From the NCBI RefSeq assembly GCF_027580225.2, contig NC_073356.2, positions 7,905,001 to 7,969,000 on the forward strand: a stretch of DNA of 64,000 bases, given 5' to 3'. The DNA comes from Misgurnus anguillicaudatus. Its lineage: Eukaryota; Chordata; Actinopteri; Cypriniformes; Cobitidae. Shown in pieces: positions 34,514-46,681 of this stretch. The notes under the pieces were generated by a model. It was not told where the DNA came from, made no database searches, and saw only the letters and a list, made by a program, of their open reading frames with translations. Both the position numbers and the translations under genes were made by a program. Each line of letters begins with the position of its first letter. Within the stretch, counting starts at the first letter, position 1.

Positions 34514-36190
34514 CAGGGTACGCATGTTGTGTAGGGCCCTGAACCACTAGGGGGCCCCATTGCTCTTAACTTCATGCAGCGCTGCACCGACCAATTGGTG
34601 AGTGACATTATTGTGCTGGGAGAGCTATTCGAAAGCATAACAAGCAGTCTGATCTCGCACTACTTTAAATGCAGTTGTCAGTCGGTCAATGCAGCTCCTC
34701 AATGCAGTTGACGCGCCTATCGATATGCATCTTGATAAAAAATAAAAATAAGATTAATAACACATTAATGTTTTAAATTCCTTTTTAGTCTTGACTAGCC
34801 ATGCAATGGATTTATTACAAACACTTCAGTCCAAATCCCCAGATTCAGAATGAGTGAAGTGTGTTTTGTAAGAAATGCTTGTACGCATTAATAATCACAA
34901 TCTTTCATATGTGTTAAACACGTTCATTCATGCAAGCTTTAGACTGTGTGACTACTGTAAGCAGTTTAAAACAATGCACATTAGGTCTAAAGTTTGCATA
35001 TTTAGAAAATTATTGATGTATTTTTGATTGTTTACCACTGGAGGAAACCATTGACCATGCCTTAGTTTTTAAGTAATTCCCCGCCAGCATTTTTTTTTTA
35101 AAAAGTTGCCAGCCAGCACCAGCATTTTTCATGATTTTCACAAAAGTTTTTATTTACTTCCAGAAAATGTTTTTCTTTAACTCATTCCCCGCCATTGACG
35201 AGTTATCTCGTCAATTATGAGTTAATATTTAACTAATAATATGCCTTTCTGGACGAATTTCAAAGTGAAAGTGTAATACCGCTTTTATCCACTGGATGGC
35301 GCCAAAATTTATCAAAAACGGAAGTTAAAAAGATTTCAAGATTTATTTTAACTGCCTTTATGTTTGATAGTCATTCTGAGTCTGATATCTAACATAAATT
35401 TGTTTACAAAAACGCAATTTTTTAAGCTTTTTGCTCAAAATGTTGTATTTTCGAAGAGAAATATCCATATTTCAGTGGTTAAATTAAGTGGAAAAAGTAA
35501 ATATATAATGAAACCTTTTTTCCCCATTTTGTTTGTTTGTTTGTTTGTTTATTGTTTGTTTGAAAGCAAAGGGTGTGTTCTTTAATTTGATATAATTTGT
35601 ATGTTTATATATTTATAGAAGATAATTTTTCCTGCAAGGAATTTTGTGAAACTTTTGTTAAAATCACAAAAATGCAGGTGGGCAACTTTTCTCAAAAAGG
35701 CTGGCGGTGAATGAGTTAAATATATAGAAAAACAATATTTCAATTGAACGAACAGACCCTCTGCTTTCCAACAAAAAAGCCTGTTTCATCTTTCATTAGT
35801 TCTCTTTTTATCACCTCTCAAATATGGGTAGGTTTCTTCAAAAACACCCAATTTTGAGCATAAAGATGAGATAATTCCATTTTTGCAAAGGACTTTTGAT
35901 AGAGATCCCATTCAGAGCGATCTTTAAAACATACACAGAGTTCTTTCTCTTTCTCGTGAGGCGCTACTTGCGGGTTGTATAAGTCACGGAAGTGCGCCAC
36001 CTGGTGGATATAGCGGTATTGCGGAAAGGCGGAAATTCTCGTCGTTGGCAGGGAAGCGTTTTCTCTTAATTGACGAGTTATCTTGTCAATGGCGGTGAAA
36101 GAGTTAAGCAACTTGGGGAAATCTGTTGAGTTTGTTATGGTTCTTCTGACAGCTATTTTGGTTTTGTTTATTCATAATTTTCTATTTGTT
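34514..36190. mobile_element. Non-autonomous hAT-like element, copy A (right end missing)
   Basis: From about 34560 to 35060 and 36119-36190 it runs parallel to 61726-62590 (for example AAGCATAACAAGCAGTCTGATC, CCATGCAATGGATTTATTA, TTGCATATTTAGA). The left margin has AGGGCCCTGAACCACTAGGG, like the reversed right end of copy B (AGGGCCC...GGATCGGCCCTG). A TTAA-bounded insertion separates its two parts at 35069-36107. No coding domain is seen. Confidence 0.65.
35069..36107. mobile_element. Two interleaved TTAA-ended elements inserted in copy A
   Basis: Family 1 has its left end at 35069 (TTAAGTAATTCCCCGCCAGC) and its right end at 35719 (GGCTGGCGGTGAATGAGTTAA). Family 2 has its left end at 35177 (TTAACTCATTCCCCGCCATT) and its right end at 36107 (CAATGGCGGTGAAAGAGTTAA). 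Each pair shares long matching arms, yet the order is left1-left2-right1-right2, so the elements overlap instead of nesting. The outermost TTAA pair flanks the whole insertion, as the related, uninterrupted sequence at 62520 supports. TTAA targets are used by piggyBac and Kolobok groups. No transposase is present. Confidence 0.7.
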
Positions 36191-37584
36191 TAACAAATGG
36201 TAATTTACAAGAAAACATGTCAGCCGCACTTGGAGGGTTTTGCATCTGATGTCCTAAAATGGAAGTGATAGTAACACACCAACAGGAAGACACATAAACA
36301 TTTAAAACTTTTCAAAAAGTCAGGTTTTTAAGATGAAACTACTAATATATTCTACTAAATATAAGCCTGCAAGCACTGATATGTACACTATTAATTTGGT
36401 TTAAAACTATAGTAGTTTTCAAAGTACCTATAGCAGTGATGAGGTTATGAAATTAAAAATTTGATCCAATAAAATAGAACATTTGTGCACAAAAGTGATT
36501 ATTTGATTTAACTATGTACTTACTGATTTTAACCCCCTTGTTCCCACCATAATCAAACAAGAACCAAAATGAAGTGTTATAGTCTATTAATATTATAGAG
36601 AATTTAATTGACTTTTCTCATTTAATATTTTTCAGAGCAGCTGGAGACAAACAAGCTAATGTAATTCTGGCAAAGTTTTATCACTCAACCCAGAGCTAAC
36701 CCCGCTGTAACAGCTGCCAAGATTGAGAATCATCGTGAATGTACATTTCACGTTTTTTGCGCACGCAAATACGTTATTTCGAATGTAGCCGCATGGCAAG
36801 CGCGCTCAAATTTAGAGTGATGCAGTGCAACATGCTCTTTTTTTCTAGGTGTGGTGCGGCTGGGATCCATGCAAGGCTAAGTTAATTATATTAAAATAAA
36901 AACATATTTTTCATATGAACACAGAAAGGGCTGTCCTAGTTTTTTACACTTTATAATACACATTTTGGATAAAAAAAATTTCACACTTCCTATCTTCTCT
37001 ACCATGGTCTAATGACTCTGTTTAGCTTGTTATGGCATTATATATGCATGCTAAAGATTTGCCACAAACAAGAGATCTCAATATGAAAATCAGTATCAAT
37101 GAACACGTGACTCATTCATTTGAATACTATACAGTACAGTGAATTCAGCACATTTCAGGTATTTTATGTGTTTGAAGTAGTGAGAGCCAAACTAGGGAAT
37201 CTCATTATTTGGGCACAAAGGCCTCTTCAAATATATTGTACTGTTTCAAACATAATGAGTCCAAGAAATGAAGCAATCTTCCTTCGAGCAGAATTTTAAA
37301 AGGTTCAAGTGAGCTGATTTCATTAAACAGTGTTTTGGTGTATCTCATCACATGTACAACTTTATTTTTTACGATTAAGTTCTCTAGGTAGCATTAAAAA
37401 TGAAGATGCATTAATAATAGATTGTATGGAATCTAAGATATAAAAATTTCATTATGATATAAAAAATGTAATGTATAACATCATTACAAAAGAAGTTCAT
37501 GTTCATTCATGTAACAATTTGAGTTAAAAGTACATTTAAAAAATGGCTAAAATTGTCCTTAAAAGGTCACAAGGGCAGTGCCCT
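36191..37584. other. No gene or clear element
   Basis: AT-rich DNA without recognisable coding blocks. A GC-richer island at 36740-36870 contains TTGCGCACGCAAATACG but no open frame of note. Confidence 0.35.
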
Positions 37585-38250
37585 TTAAAGGGCACCTACT
37601 GTATTATGTTGCTAAAATCAATGCTATTTTGTGTATTTGGTATAATACAATAAGTACGTTTACATGCAACCAAATAATCCACTTGTAATCATATTGTTGG
37701 CTCAATCGTATTGAAAAGTCTTCATGTAAACACCTTAATCAATACGATTGAGGACGATCGGATGCAAATTTGGATCATATTTGGGGGGGGGGTGTACTCC
37801 AATCTGCGATCCAATCCGAAGGAGAAAAGTACGCATGTAAACGCGTGAATTGTAGTATTTTTTTCAATCGGATGCAAAAAAACATTTGTACTCCAAGTTC
37901 ACGTCTTTTATTAAACTCTTATATCACATGATTCTCGTCACAGAAACACGCAATAGCAAGGCAGTGGCATCACGCATTATTATGGTAAGGTTACTGGGGT
38001 CACGCGATGTACATTCTGCCGCGTTTATGTGTACTTTTAAAACACTAGGCTACTTTAAGCAATAAAATAGCGTTGTGCCTTTTGAAATGTGTTTTCATTA
38101 CCTATATCTAAAAACTTCTTAAGAACAACTTTATACAACTCCGCTTTGACTTAAATCCAGAGATAAAGGGTGAACTCGATGAGAGATGCTAACCGCAGCG
38201 TGACGTTGCCAAGTCCTCTGCTTTATTTCGAGTTTAGATTTGAGCTAAAC
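37585..38250. repeat. MITE end fragment, then a Harbinger-like left end
   Basis: TTAAAGGGCACCTACTG at 37585 looks like a MITE terminus truncated after about 70 bp. ACGTTTACATGCAACC at 37656 then begins a Harbinger-like margin with internal CATGTAAAC copies (37723 and 37833), matching the family at 15887 and 21676. No right end is seen before 38250. Confidence 0.5.
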
Positions 38251-38715
38251 CAGTGGCGGCTGGTGACGTCTTTTTTTGAAGCGCACGATGCGAAGTTCGT
38301 CACAATATGTATGTAGCTTGTCATGTGTGTGGTTTGTCATTTCAAAATATGTGTTCTGCGCTTTGAGAGATTGTGTGTTCATCACATGTCATGCCAAAAT
38401 AAGTGCCTGCTGCCTTGAACTTGAACTTTAAAAGAGACGCTCACGTTTGCCAGATACTCGCACAATCTCATGCGTAATCAGAGTTTACTGTTAAGGGAGT
38501 GTGTTGCGTGTATTTAGGGAACGTGAGTGTCTCTTTTATCATAAACGGTTTTGACGTGTCTCCAGCAGGCACTTATTTTGACAAAACACGTGATGCACAC
38601 AGGATCTCTCCACACGCATTACACATATTTTGGAAAAGGGAACCACACACGTGACAATCCGAACACTTATTTTGAATTAGCGCATCCTCGGAAGTGCAGT
38701 CACGAGCCGCCACTG
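38251..38715. mobile_element. hAT MITE (465 bp)
   Basis: CAGTGGCGGCTGGTGACGTC and the reverse complement of the right end, CAGTGGCGGCTCGTGAC, are clear inverted ends. The flanking octamers AGCTAAAC (38243-38250) and AGCTATAC (38716-38723) match at 7 of 8 positions, so the duplication has drifted slightly. The interior repeats CACTTATTTTG / CAAAATATGTG. Confidence 0.8.
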
Positions 38716-39067
38716 AGCTATACTGTTTAAACTCTTTCCACCAGTTTTTTTCTGCGGGTAAAAGATGAAAGGATTTTGTTCATTAGTTATTGACATTTGA
38801 GCTATGAATAGTCATTGGGATGCTTTTGGGCTAGTTTTGAATGTCCATTTGGGATGGTTCTGATACGCGAAACGTGAAAAGCGCAGTGTCCTCCGATTGG
38901 CCAGTATGTTGTGATTGGCCTGAATACCTCTGATGTCAGCCGGAAATGTGAAGCTTCTTACCATGTTTTAAAGATTAGCTCACAATGCAATGCTGACAGA
39001 AGTTAATATCGTCTTTACAACCTTATCAATACAAGCCGAATCTGATCCAGAAACAATTCTGACATTT

Positions 39068-39213
39068 GAGGTACTAATATTCACTCTTTGGTACCAATAT
39101 GTACCCCTGAGGTACTATTATGAACTCTGCTTTGTTACAAAAGTTTACTTTTTCAAAGGGTACCACCCCAATGATAAGTTAGAGACCGTTTTTGTCCATT
39201 TTCTCTGACAGTG
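39068..39213 (-). mobile_element. CACTA-type MITE fragment
   Basis: Read on the - strand it begins CACTGTCAGAGAAAATGGAC and carries the GGGGTGGTACCCTTTGAAAA block. TA follows the terminus on the + strand. It is truncated at the inner side near 39068. The overlapping 72-aa frame is an artefact. Confidence 0.55.
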
Positions 39214-40443
39214 TACACACACATTATCACGGACTGTAGAAAACCGGATGATCTCAGCACAATATAAAATGTTTTATATTACATCTTCACAGATCTTTCT
39301 TCTTTAGAAAGGATTAGAAAGGTCAATGTCGCAAATCAGCCTACTTTAGATGAGTAAACTATGGGGCGGTTTACACTTCATGTCTAAAACCGCGAGGAAA
39401 ACGTGGCCACGCCACTTTCCTCCTTCTTTCCAAGCTGGCATTCTGAAAAGTTAAAATATTTTCAACTGGCTGCTACGCCAACGCGCCTGAAAAAAAGGCA
39501 GTCGCTCTCGATTTGAGCATGCTTGGCGCACATATACATTCAAAATAGTGTAATTTGTTCACGGAAAAGATGCGAAATGTGAACCAACCTAAAAGTAGTG
39601 CAATATTTTTAAAACATATTAAATTATAAGGAAAGAAATAGCTTTCAATGTGGTCTCAAACTTTTGGATGCGCTGTATTAATATTTAATTACAGTTTTGG
39701 CCCCTTACTGTTTGTATAAATGTTTGCCCTTTCAGAAGCAACATAGACAAACATCTAAAGTAAAATGAAACCCAAACAGCTATCTCAGTGTTGAGATGAA
39801 AACAACCTTCAAGAAGAGAGAAAATCCCAATGGCCACAACACCTCACCTGAAGGTTAATCCAACTCAAACACATCACACAAAGGACATTTGGAGGTGACG
39901 GAGTATTCTGGAGGCCAATTCTCTATAGCCCGAAGACTTAGTGACACGCAGATAATCCCTTCCAGAGTTTCTCAGAAGAAAACCTTCACCATGTTAAGAC
40001 CTGTAGATTGAGTTTGTCTCTCATTAATGCCACAGTGAGTCAGTTCAATGGAAGATTGTTCACACCAAAACCAAAAGTCCTCTCAGGGTCATTCAAATCT
40101 TGTAATGTAAAAACACAACCTGTACAGCAGTTTACTTGCTTAATGCTGAAGAACTTATATAAACATTGAATTAGCCTATAGATCAGCAGACAATACATAT
40201 TTATGTTGCTTTAATGTATAGTAAAATAATGTGTATTAATGAAAGGTTATAGTGGTTTTTATATATTTTAGCTTGACTTGTTTGTCATGGCTACGGCTAT
40301 TGTTCTCAGATATGAGAAATGTCAGTCTTAAGTTTATATTTTTTCAGTCTTTTTTATAAGCAAAAAGACATACATGACAAACAAAAAGCTTTCATTCCCC
40401 AAGTGAACAGTTCCATATCTATACGTTTTGTTTGTGACCAGTC
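39214..40443. other. Repeat fragment (39363-39555), then unannotated DNA
   Basis: The first part matches the fragment at 26621-26835 (CATTCTGAAAAGTTAAAATA). From about 39720 to 40110 the sequence is of moderate complexity with no repeat signature (for example CAATGGCCACAACACCTCACC) and could be host non-coding DNA. No exon can be supported. Confidence 0.35.
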
Positions 40444-40451
40444 ACGGAAAG

Positions 40452-42004
40452 CAGGGCCGGCGCCACGAGGGGGCGTGAGGGGGCGGCGCCCCCTCACCGG
40501 CACTATATCCCCCCCACCGACCACCAATAATGGTGAATGGGATTTTATTTTAATGATAATATTTTATTTTAAAATAACATTTGCCTTGTGTATTGTCTTC
40601 CTAAAGTGAATTTTAGAGTCTAATTATTTAACAAAACCAAAAAATCAAGTGTGCATGTATTCTACGGTGACATTAATAAACACACGCCCACTTCATGGCT
40701 TGTTACACTTCAAGCGGCGCCACTAGAACTGTGAGGCGATGGCGTCAAAGCGCCGCGAGAGCGAGACGAAATTACACTTTGCATGATTTCTCGGATCGTT
40801 CTCGCGGTACTTTGGCGTCATCCGGCTGTCGTTTCTTGCGGCGCCGCATGGAGTAGAACAAGCCTTTTGTGTTGACGGCTTGACGCACGTCGACAATGAG
40901 CCCGCGTCAGTCTCAGCGGGAAATCAAGATGTCGAAGTGCGAGAGTATATCAAAAGTTATAGAAAGGAGTGGGAGAGTGACCCGGGCCTGCCCTGTAGCA
41001 ATGGATATATGTAAAATAGGACTGCAAATTCTGCAAACCGGACTCCGGATTATCACACGTCAATTAATGCCGTGGCATGGATTATTATCGGAGCATTTCA
41101 GGTGCACAGAACCAAATGTTCGGCTGTCATGTCAATTCTGGCACCATGAACAGCCAGACTGTTTTGAAAAGTTAAGATGTTTATGTTCTTCAGCATCCTT
41201 GCAAGTTAAAGTACAACCAACCTATTATTGTTCTGCATTTAACGTTAAAGGTAAGCATACTATCACTCTCTCACACACACCTGTTTATCAGAAGTAAAAT
41301 ACGTGTATTATTATTAATATTAATAGATAAAAAACAGACATTGAATTTATAGTTAACGAATAGGTATTTAAATTAGCCTATCCTAAAGCATAGCTAAATG
41401 TGTAAACGAGTTATTGTCATTTTGCTATTGTGGTTCTCTATCTGCTGGTGTTTAATCGCTAGCTTATGGTGCATTACTTGTGGCAGTTAAAACAACTACG
41501 TTAAATGATCAAATTGAACCAAAATTTTGATAAAATGTTGCGTTTGGACCGTTTTTGCGCTAGAAACCATTTGCAAACACTGTCCCCCACCATTACGTAA
41601 AAATTATTTGCACTACGGAAAGCAAACACGAAGTACGAACATTTCATAATTTCAGGGTATTATATTGCATTAACTAATTTCACAATGGACAGTCGAAATG
41701 GATTAAAAAGAAACTACCTCTGGGTCTGAACTTCAAATGAGCAGTGTTGTGCTGTTAAGTAACGTTAGGTATGCTTTTTTGTTGTTGTATATAGTAAAAG
41801 TGTTCAAATCATGTACGTTGCTCACTATAGCTGTAGTTTTTGTGGTTGTATTACAGAGATGTTTGTTTATAACACGTTAAAGCTTAAGGGACGTACCAAA
41901 GCTATATGTATTTTCTAGCTTGGGGAATTAAATGCATTTTGTGTGATCGCCCCCTCTGGTATTTAAGACGCCCCCTCATCAGCGCTCGGCTGGCGCCGGC
42001 ACTG
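40452..42004. mobile_element. hAT-type element (1553 bp) with perfect 8 bp duplication
   Basis: The ends CAGGGCCGGCGCCACGAGGG and (reverse complement of right) CAGTGCCGGCGCCAGCCGAG are flanked by ACGGAAAG at 40444-40451 and 42005-42012. The margins are extremely GC-rich (GGGGGCGGCGCCCCC). An open frame at 40896-41297 (133 aa) follows foldback-motif copy 4, but I recognise no domain, so it may be leader or decayed code. The copy appears internally deleted. Confidence 0.85.
40735..40866. repeat. Foldback motif, copy 4
   Basis: GGCGTCAAAGCGCCGCGAGAGCGA (40741 on, two joined blocks) faces CGTTCTCGCGGTACTTTGGC (40797 on), with a shared spacer AAATTACACTTTGCATGATT. The right shoulder is TCGTTTCTTGCGGCGCCGCA followed by GTAGAACAAGCC. 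It lies inside the hAT at 40452-42004, about 30 bp before a 133-codon open frame. Confidence 0.65.
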
Positions 42005-42015
42005 ACGGAAAGTAA

Positions 42016-42088
42016 ATAGATAGATATATTGATATATATATAGATATATCTAGATATATATATAGATATATGAAATATAGATATATTG
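42016..42088. repeat. (TAGATA)n / (AT)n microsatellite
   Basis: Runs of AGATATAT and TATAGATATATC directly follow the right target duplication of the hAT. This is simple repeat DNA without other signal. Confidence 0.8.
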
Positions 42089-42423
42089 TCTATTGTTTAT
42101 ATCAGATTTCGCATGAATGTCTGGTAATAGAATATAATATACAATCTGAGGACTATTTACATCGTAACACGTAAGGGTATATAACACTTTACGTTCTGGT
42201 AAACACATGAACCCGCCTTCAAAGTTTGTATTTAAAATAGGGAGGTAGTATAATAGATAATCCAAACAGCGCCATCGAAAACGTGACATACTTTAGAGAT
42301 GTTACCAATCGCTCGCTCGTTCCTCCATCAGCCAATGACTTCATGGAAAATATTGATAGACAAAACATGTAGCCAATTAAATAACAAATTCAACGATCTC
42401 TGTGTAACTTATGTGTATTTGAC

Positions 42424-42575
42424 TTCATGCTGCGCTGCAAGAACTGACAGACAGATGACGTAAAAGTACAGGGAGAGCGAGTCGAAATTACACTACTCCG
42501 TAAGATTTCATAAAGAGCTCTCGCAGTACTTTGACGTCATGCGACTGCGGTGCCGCATAAAGTCGAACAAGCCAG
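42424..42575. repeat. Foldback motif, copy 5 (full-length arms)
   Basis: This copy shows the longest palindrome: the left shoulder TTCATGCTGCGCTGCAAGAA pairs with the right shoulder GCGACTGCGGTGCCGCATAA. The inner arms ATGACGTAAAAGTACAGGGA and TCTCGCAGTACTTTGACGTC also pair. The spacer again reads GAAATTACACTACTCCGTAA. It is not inside any element I can delimit. Confidence 0.65.
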
Positions 42576-42599
42576 TGACGCGGCTGACGTACAACGCGA

Positions 42600-45500
42600 C
42601 TGACTGTTATCTGTTGCGCCCCAGCTTTTTTTCCTTTTTTTGTGTGCCCGAGCTTCGATTACAGTCTGTGGAGACGCACGCTGTAAGTTTAAAAAAAAAC
42701 TTAGCAAACATGTCTGAGGAACAGGTCAGCCGCGTCACTACAGTCACGTGACTTCACGCGGTTCACAACAAAGCCGGAAGAAAAGACAATGCTGAATAAA
42801 GGCTATTTTTGGACCAAAATGTATTTTCGATGCTTCAACACATTCTTACTGACCCACTGATGTCACATGGACTACTTTGATGATGTTTTTATTACCTTTC
42901 TGGACATGGAAACCGTACATAGATTTTTAATAGAGGGACAGAAAGATCTCCGACTAAATTTAACATTAAAACATCTTAAACTGTGTTCAGAAGATGAATG
43001 GAGGTCTTCTGAGTTTTGAACGACATAAGGGTGAGTCATTAATGACATTAATTTCATTTTTGGGTGAACTAATCCTATTAAGTAGCCACGCTGGTCCCTT
43101 TGGGGGCGGGGGCAAAAACAAAAGCCGCTTATCCAGTATGTAAATACACAGACAATGATGCCTCCTGCTACACTCTAGAATCTCCGGAAAAACAAGCCGA
43201 TTTTAACCGCAAAATGTACGCTTTTAAATATACAAAAACTGCTATCTCAAACATAGAGAGGCTTCTTCGTGATCCCAACTAACAGATTCTGCAAAAAAGG
43301 AAAATCACAAATTTTGAAAAAAAAAACGTACTTTCTCACTATCTCCGACTTGTGTCACTGGTTTCCGTGACGGGTCAAATATTTGCACTGAATAGTTTTT
43401 TTCTCTGGGTACCTGTAAATAAGCCTTGATGACTTTATAACTCCATTATCTTTTTAGGAGACTTGATTTGTCCCATCTTTTAGCTTATATACTGTGAAGC
43501 TGTTTCTATCTCTTTCGTTCGTTTGTTGGTTTTGTTTCATTTCGTTCATATAATAATGCATTGAAATCACCCTGTTGTGAAGTTTAAACCAAAGCTTGTG
43601 ATCATTTGTGTCATAATGAGATACGCAGCAGCCAGCAAATCAAACAAGTTTTCTGTCCGTTGTGATTAAACTTTGCTGTGCAAACTTGACAGTAATTGTA
43701 TGCGACGTGACTCAACACGGAGCTATTATGGGCATACGGGAGACACAAAGCTGAGACATACATCATTTCTACATTACAGACCATCAATAATCCTTCTCTC
43801 AGCTGCACACAGCCACATCACACACTTCCATTTATATGCAATCATTTATGGTAGCGAAGAAACAATGTGAAAGATATAATACATTGACCAGGGCAATAAA
43901 CTGAGTGATAACTGCGCCTGGTGGACCGAATCATTCCCGTCTGTCAGTTCTTGTGTCAGGGGGCGTGCACACCAAAGCTTTTACACCGGCGGCCGGCGTA
44001 TGTTTTTAATTGTTTCCAATGGAATCGCTGTGTTTTTCAAAAAAGAAAATATTTTTTGCATGAACAAGATGATATACATGAGATATCGAAGAGGTGAAGC
44101 ATGTAAGAGATTGGAAAACTTTAGTTCAGTTATGGCTTTATCTGTCTGCACTGGAAACACATCAACGCTACGTAAAACGTAATACAGTGTACCTTGCTCG
44201 GATTTGAGAAGTGACCAAACTCATCCAGGTTGTGTTGAAAGGTCAAGCAGAAGCTAATTATTCCCACAGCGTTATAAAATTACTCAAAGCCATCCGTGGC
44301 CTTTAGACAACCGTGATCACTAATCCTCCATCTTGGCACCAGCCAGGCTTGCCTTACATTATTACAAAGCTTTGGACACATCTGATCCCGTCACACACAG
44401 TCAATGCTACCGATTTTGACAAATTGCCCCCAACCAATCTCCGTCTCTGCCTGCAATTATTTCCTGAAAGAGGAAAAGATCAGATAGTTCCACTTTTCTC
44501 CCATATCTATACATTATCCCAATAAGTGCACAGCAGAGAGTTGACGCTCAGTCGAGGTCTGGTTTCCTCTGTTTGCTGCTGTCAGGAATCATTTTGTGTG
44601 TAATTTGCTGGAATTGTCCTCACATTTGGTGGTGAATAAAAGCTTTAGATGCCAGAGTTTCTCATTGTGCCCATCTGGATATTCCAGCAATTGTGAGACG
44701 GATATCAAGGCCCTTACATTTAAAGATGAGCTGCTAAACAGATCTAACAAAAAAACAGTGCTATAAGGAGACCCATTTCGATGTATTGGATTTAGGCCCA
44801 CTTCCCTGGTAAAGAACTGGCCTCCAAGAAAAAAATATAATAAAAATAAAATGTACCCTTAGAGCATCTTTGATATAACTAATAGCAGTGAACTGAACTA
44901 TGTTATCTGAGTGAATTGATTCAGACTTTACTGACAGGAAAAGTGTTTTGAAGATGAAAGCGAGCACATCAATATCAAGCGGATTTCCATCATCACCATA
45001 AAAGACTAGAAAATTATTTGATTTTCTCTAAACAGATCGATCATTTTTTGGCAATAGAGTGTGAGGCTTTAGGGAAGGGGTTAAGGTTGGTCGAATATGT
45101 TGAAATTTATTTACTTAGAATATGTTCACATTGCCAGTCTTAATACTAATTGCTTAACCATCATAAAACATTTTGCATGCCCTTTATTGTTCTTTTGCAC
45201 ATACTATTCCGTTTATGACCATGACAAGTTCACACTGAAATCTGATATCAGTCACGTTGAAAAACGAATATAAACAGCTGAACAAAAAATCAGATCTGAG
45301 CAATAAATCGGAATGGAGCATTAAGGCTGGCAGTGTGAATGTAGTCTTACTATCTGACTGGTTGTTGAGAAGTAATTGTAAAGTTGCATTGCTAAAAAAT
45401 AAAAACAAATCACAGAAATTCTATTGGATTTTATTTATGAATATGTATTAAAAGATCTTTATGATCAAAAGATGGTTGTGGCATGAGTGAACAACATGTT

Positions 45501-45660
45501 AAGCTCAAGCTCAACTTTGTTTGATGCTACTACAATAGCTCAGTTAAATCTCAGTTAAGATTTCTTCTTTTGAGCTATTTATCACATACATTTTTATGCT
45601 CTCTGGTGTGATGGCATACAAGGCATAAGCAAGGCATGTCTTACGTAATCACGTCGAAAG
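42600..45660. other. Largely repeat-free DNA, possible host non-coding sequence
   Basis: Beyond 43080 I see few repeat signatures. Stretches such as 44260-44525 (ACAAAGCTTTGGACACATCT, GATTTTGACAAATTGCC) have balanced composition and no long open frames, as conserved non-coding DNA often does. This is only an impression without alignment. No exon, RNA gene or element end is supported. Confidence 0.3.
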
Positions 45661-45693
45661 GTTACGCATCACATATGTGAAACGAACACTTCC

Positions 45694-45912
45694 CTGCTGC
45701 AAAAAACAGCATACCAGCAAGACCAGCATATGTTGTGTTTTGGTGCTGGTTTCCTAGTGAACACCAGCTAAACCAGCACCAAACCAGCATTAGCACCAGA
45801 ATCCCAAGCTGGTCATACCAGCAAAGACCAGCATATGTTGTTGGTGACCACCAGCTAAACCAGCATAGACCAGCATAATTCCCATGCTGGTTTGATGCTG
45901 TTTTTTCAGCAG
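45694..45912. mobile_element. Foldback MITE of the ACCAGCA type
   Basis: CTGCTGCAAAAAACAGCA and TGCTGTTTTTTCAGCAG are inverted ends. The interior is a mesh of ACCAGCATA / TATGCTGGT and ACCAGCTAAACCAGCA units in both orientations. This compact family is common in cyprinid DNA. The Cys/Trp-rich short frames across it are not genes. Confidence 0.75.
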
Positions 45913-46257
45913 GCTTGGAGACCATTTTAAACAATAAAATGACACAAAGACATTAATTAGTATAATTCCACATACTTTCGCATGGAAAAACACAGAGTGT
46001 CCACGACATGGCGGCAGCAACAATACTAAAGTGTGATTAAAAGTTGCACCCTCTATCTTTGCGTATACATTAGGGAGATGTTATTCAAATGTTCAAACCA
46101 GTATGACGTCTATCTGCATAGGCGTGTTTGAACGAGCTGTTTTAAAAAAAGATCTCTTTGGATTTTAAACTTTAATTTTTACAATTTTATAGATCTTTTA
46201 TGTGCACAGACATCATTCAACACTCTAAAAACAAAGAAAACATGAAATCATATGACT

Positions 46258-46520
46258 CCTAGTTGGATTCCTCATGCTAAACATAGGCAAAATGTCAAAA
46301 AAGTATTTCTCTGTCAAATGCACTTCGCCAGCGTTCATACAAGTTTCGGAACATTTTTTTAGCATAAAAGATTCAGAAGTAACAATCTTGCTTTATTTCT
46401 TTTATGAGCATTTTTTGTACTGGAAGTACAGTGGAAGTCCTTATATGGGCAATTTAACCGGAATAGCCCGCGCACACAACATCCAAGAGCTGACACGAAA
46501 TGAATGTCACGAAAGAAGTG
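46258..46520 (+). repeat. Repeat fragment related to 17415-17945
   Basis: AAATGCACTTCGCCAGCGTT and TACAAGTTTCGGAACATTTT match the reverse strand of the 17.4-17.9 kb insertion, and TTATATGGGCAATTTAACCG also has a counterpart there. It is shorter and diverged. The open frame at 46274-46525 preserves the same CTSPAF-QVSEHFF stretch. Confidence 0.5.
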
Positions 46521-46681
46521 TGTAGTTATTTGTGAGGGAAATTTAAGATTGTTCAGCTGTAACATTTACCCTGTCATCTGCCCTCACTCACTGCACTAGA
46601 GCACCCATCATTCTTTGTACCCCGTCATCCACCATGTTTGATTACCGTCTTCACCTTTTTACTATTACCCAGACTGTATTT

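Noticed and set aside
40896..41297. 133-aa gene inside the 40.45 kb hAT
   Set aside because: The frame is open but I recognise no hAT domain and no splice partner. It is mentioned only as a possible leader or decayed code.
45662..46023. Trp/Cys-rich short proteins near 45.7-46.0 kb
   Set aside because: They translate the ACCAGCA-type MITE. The composition reflects the repeat, not a protein family.
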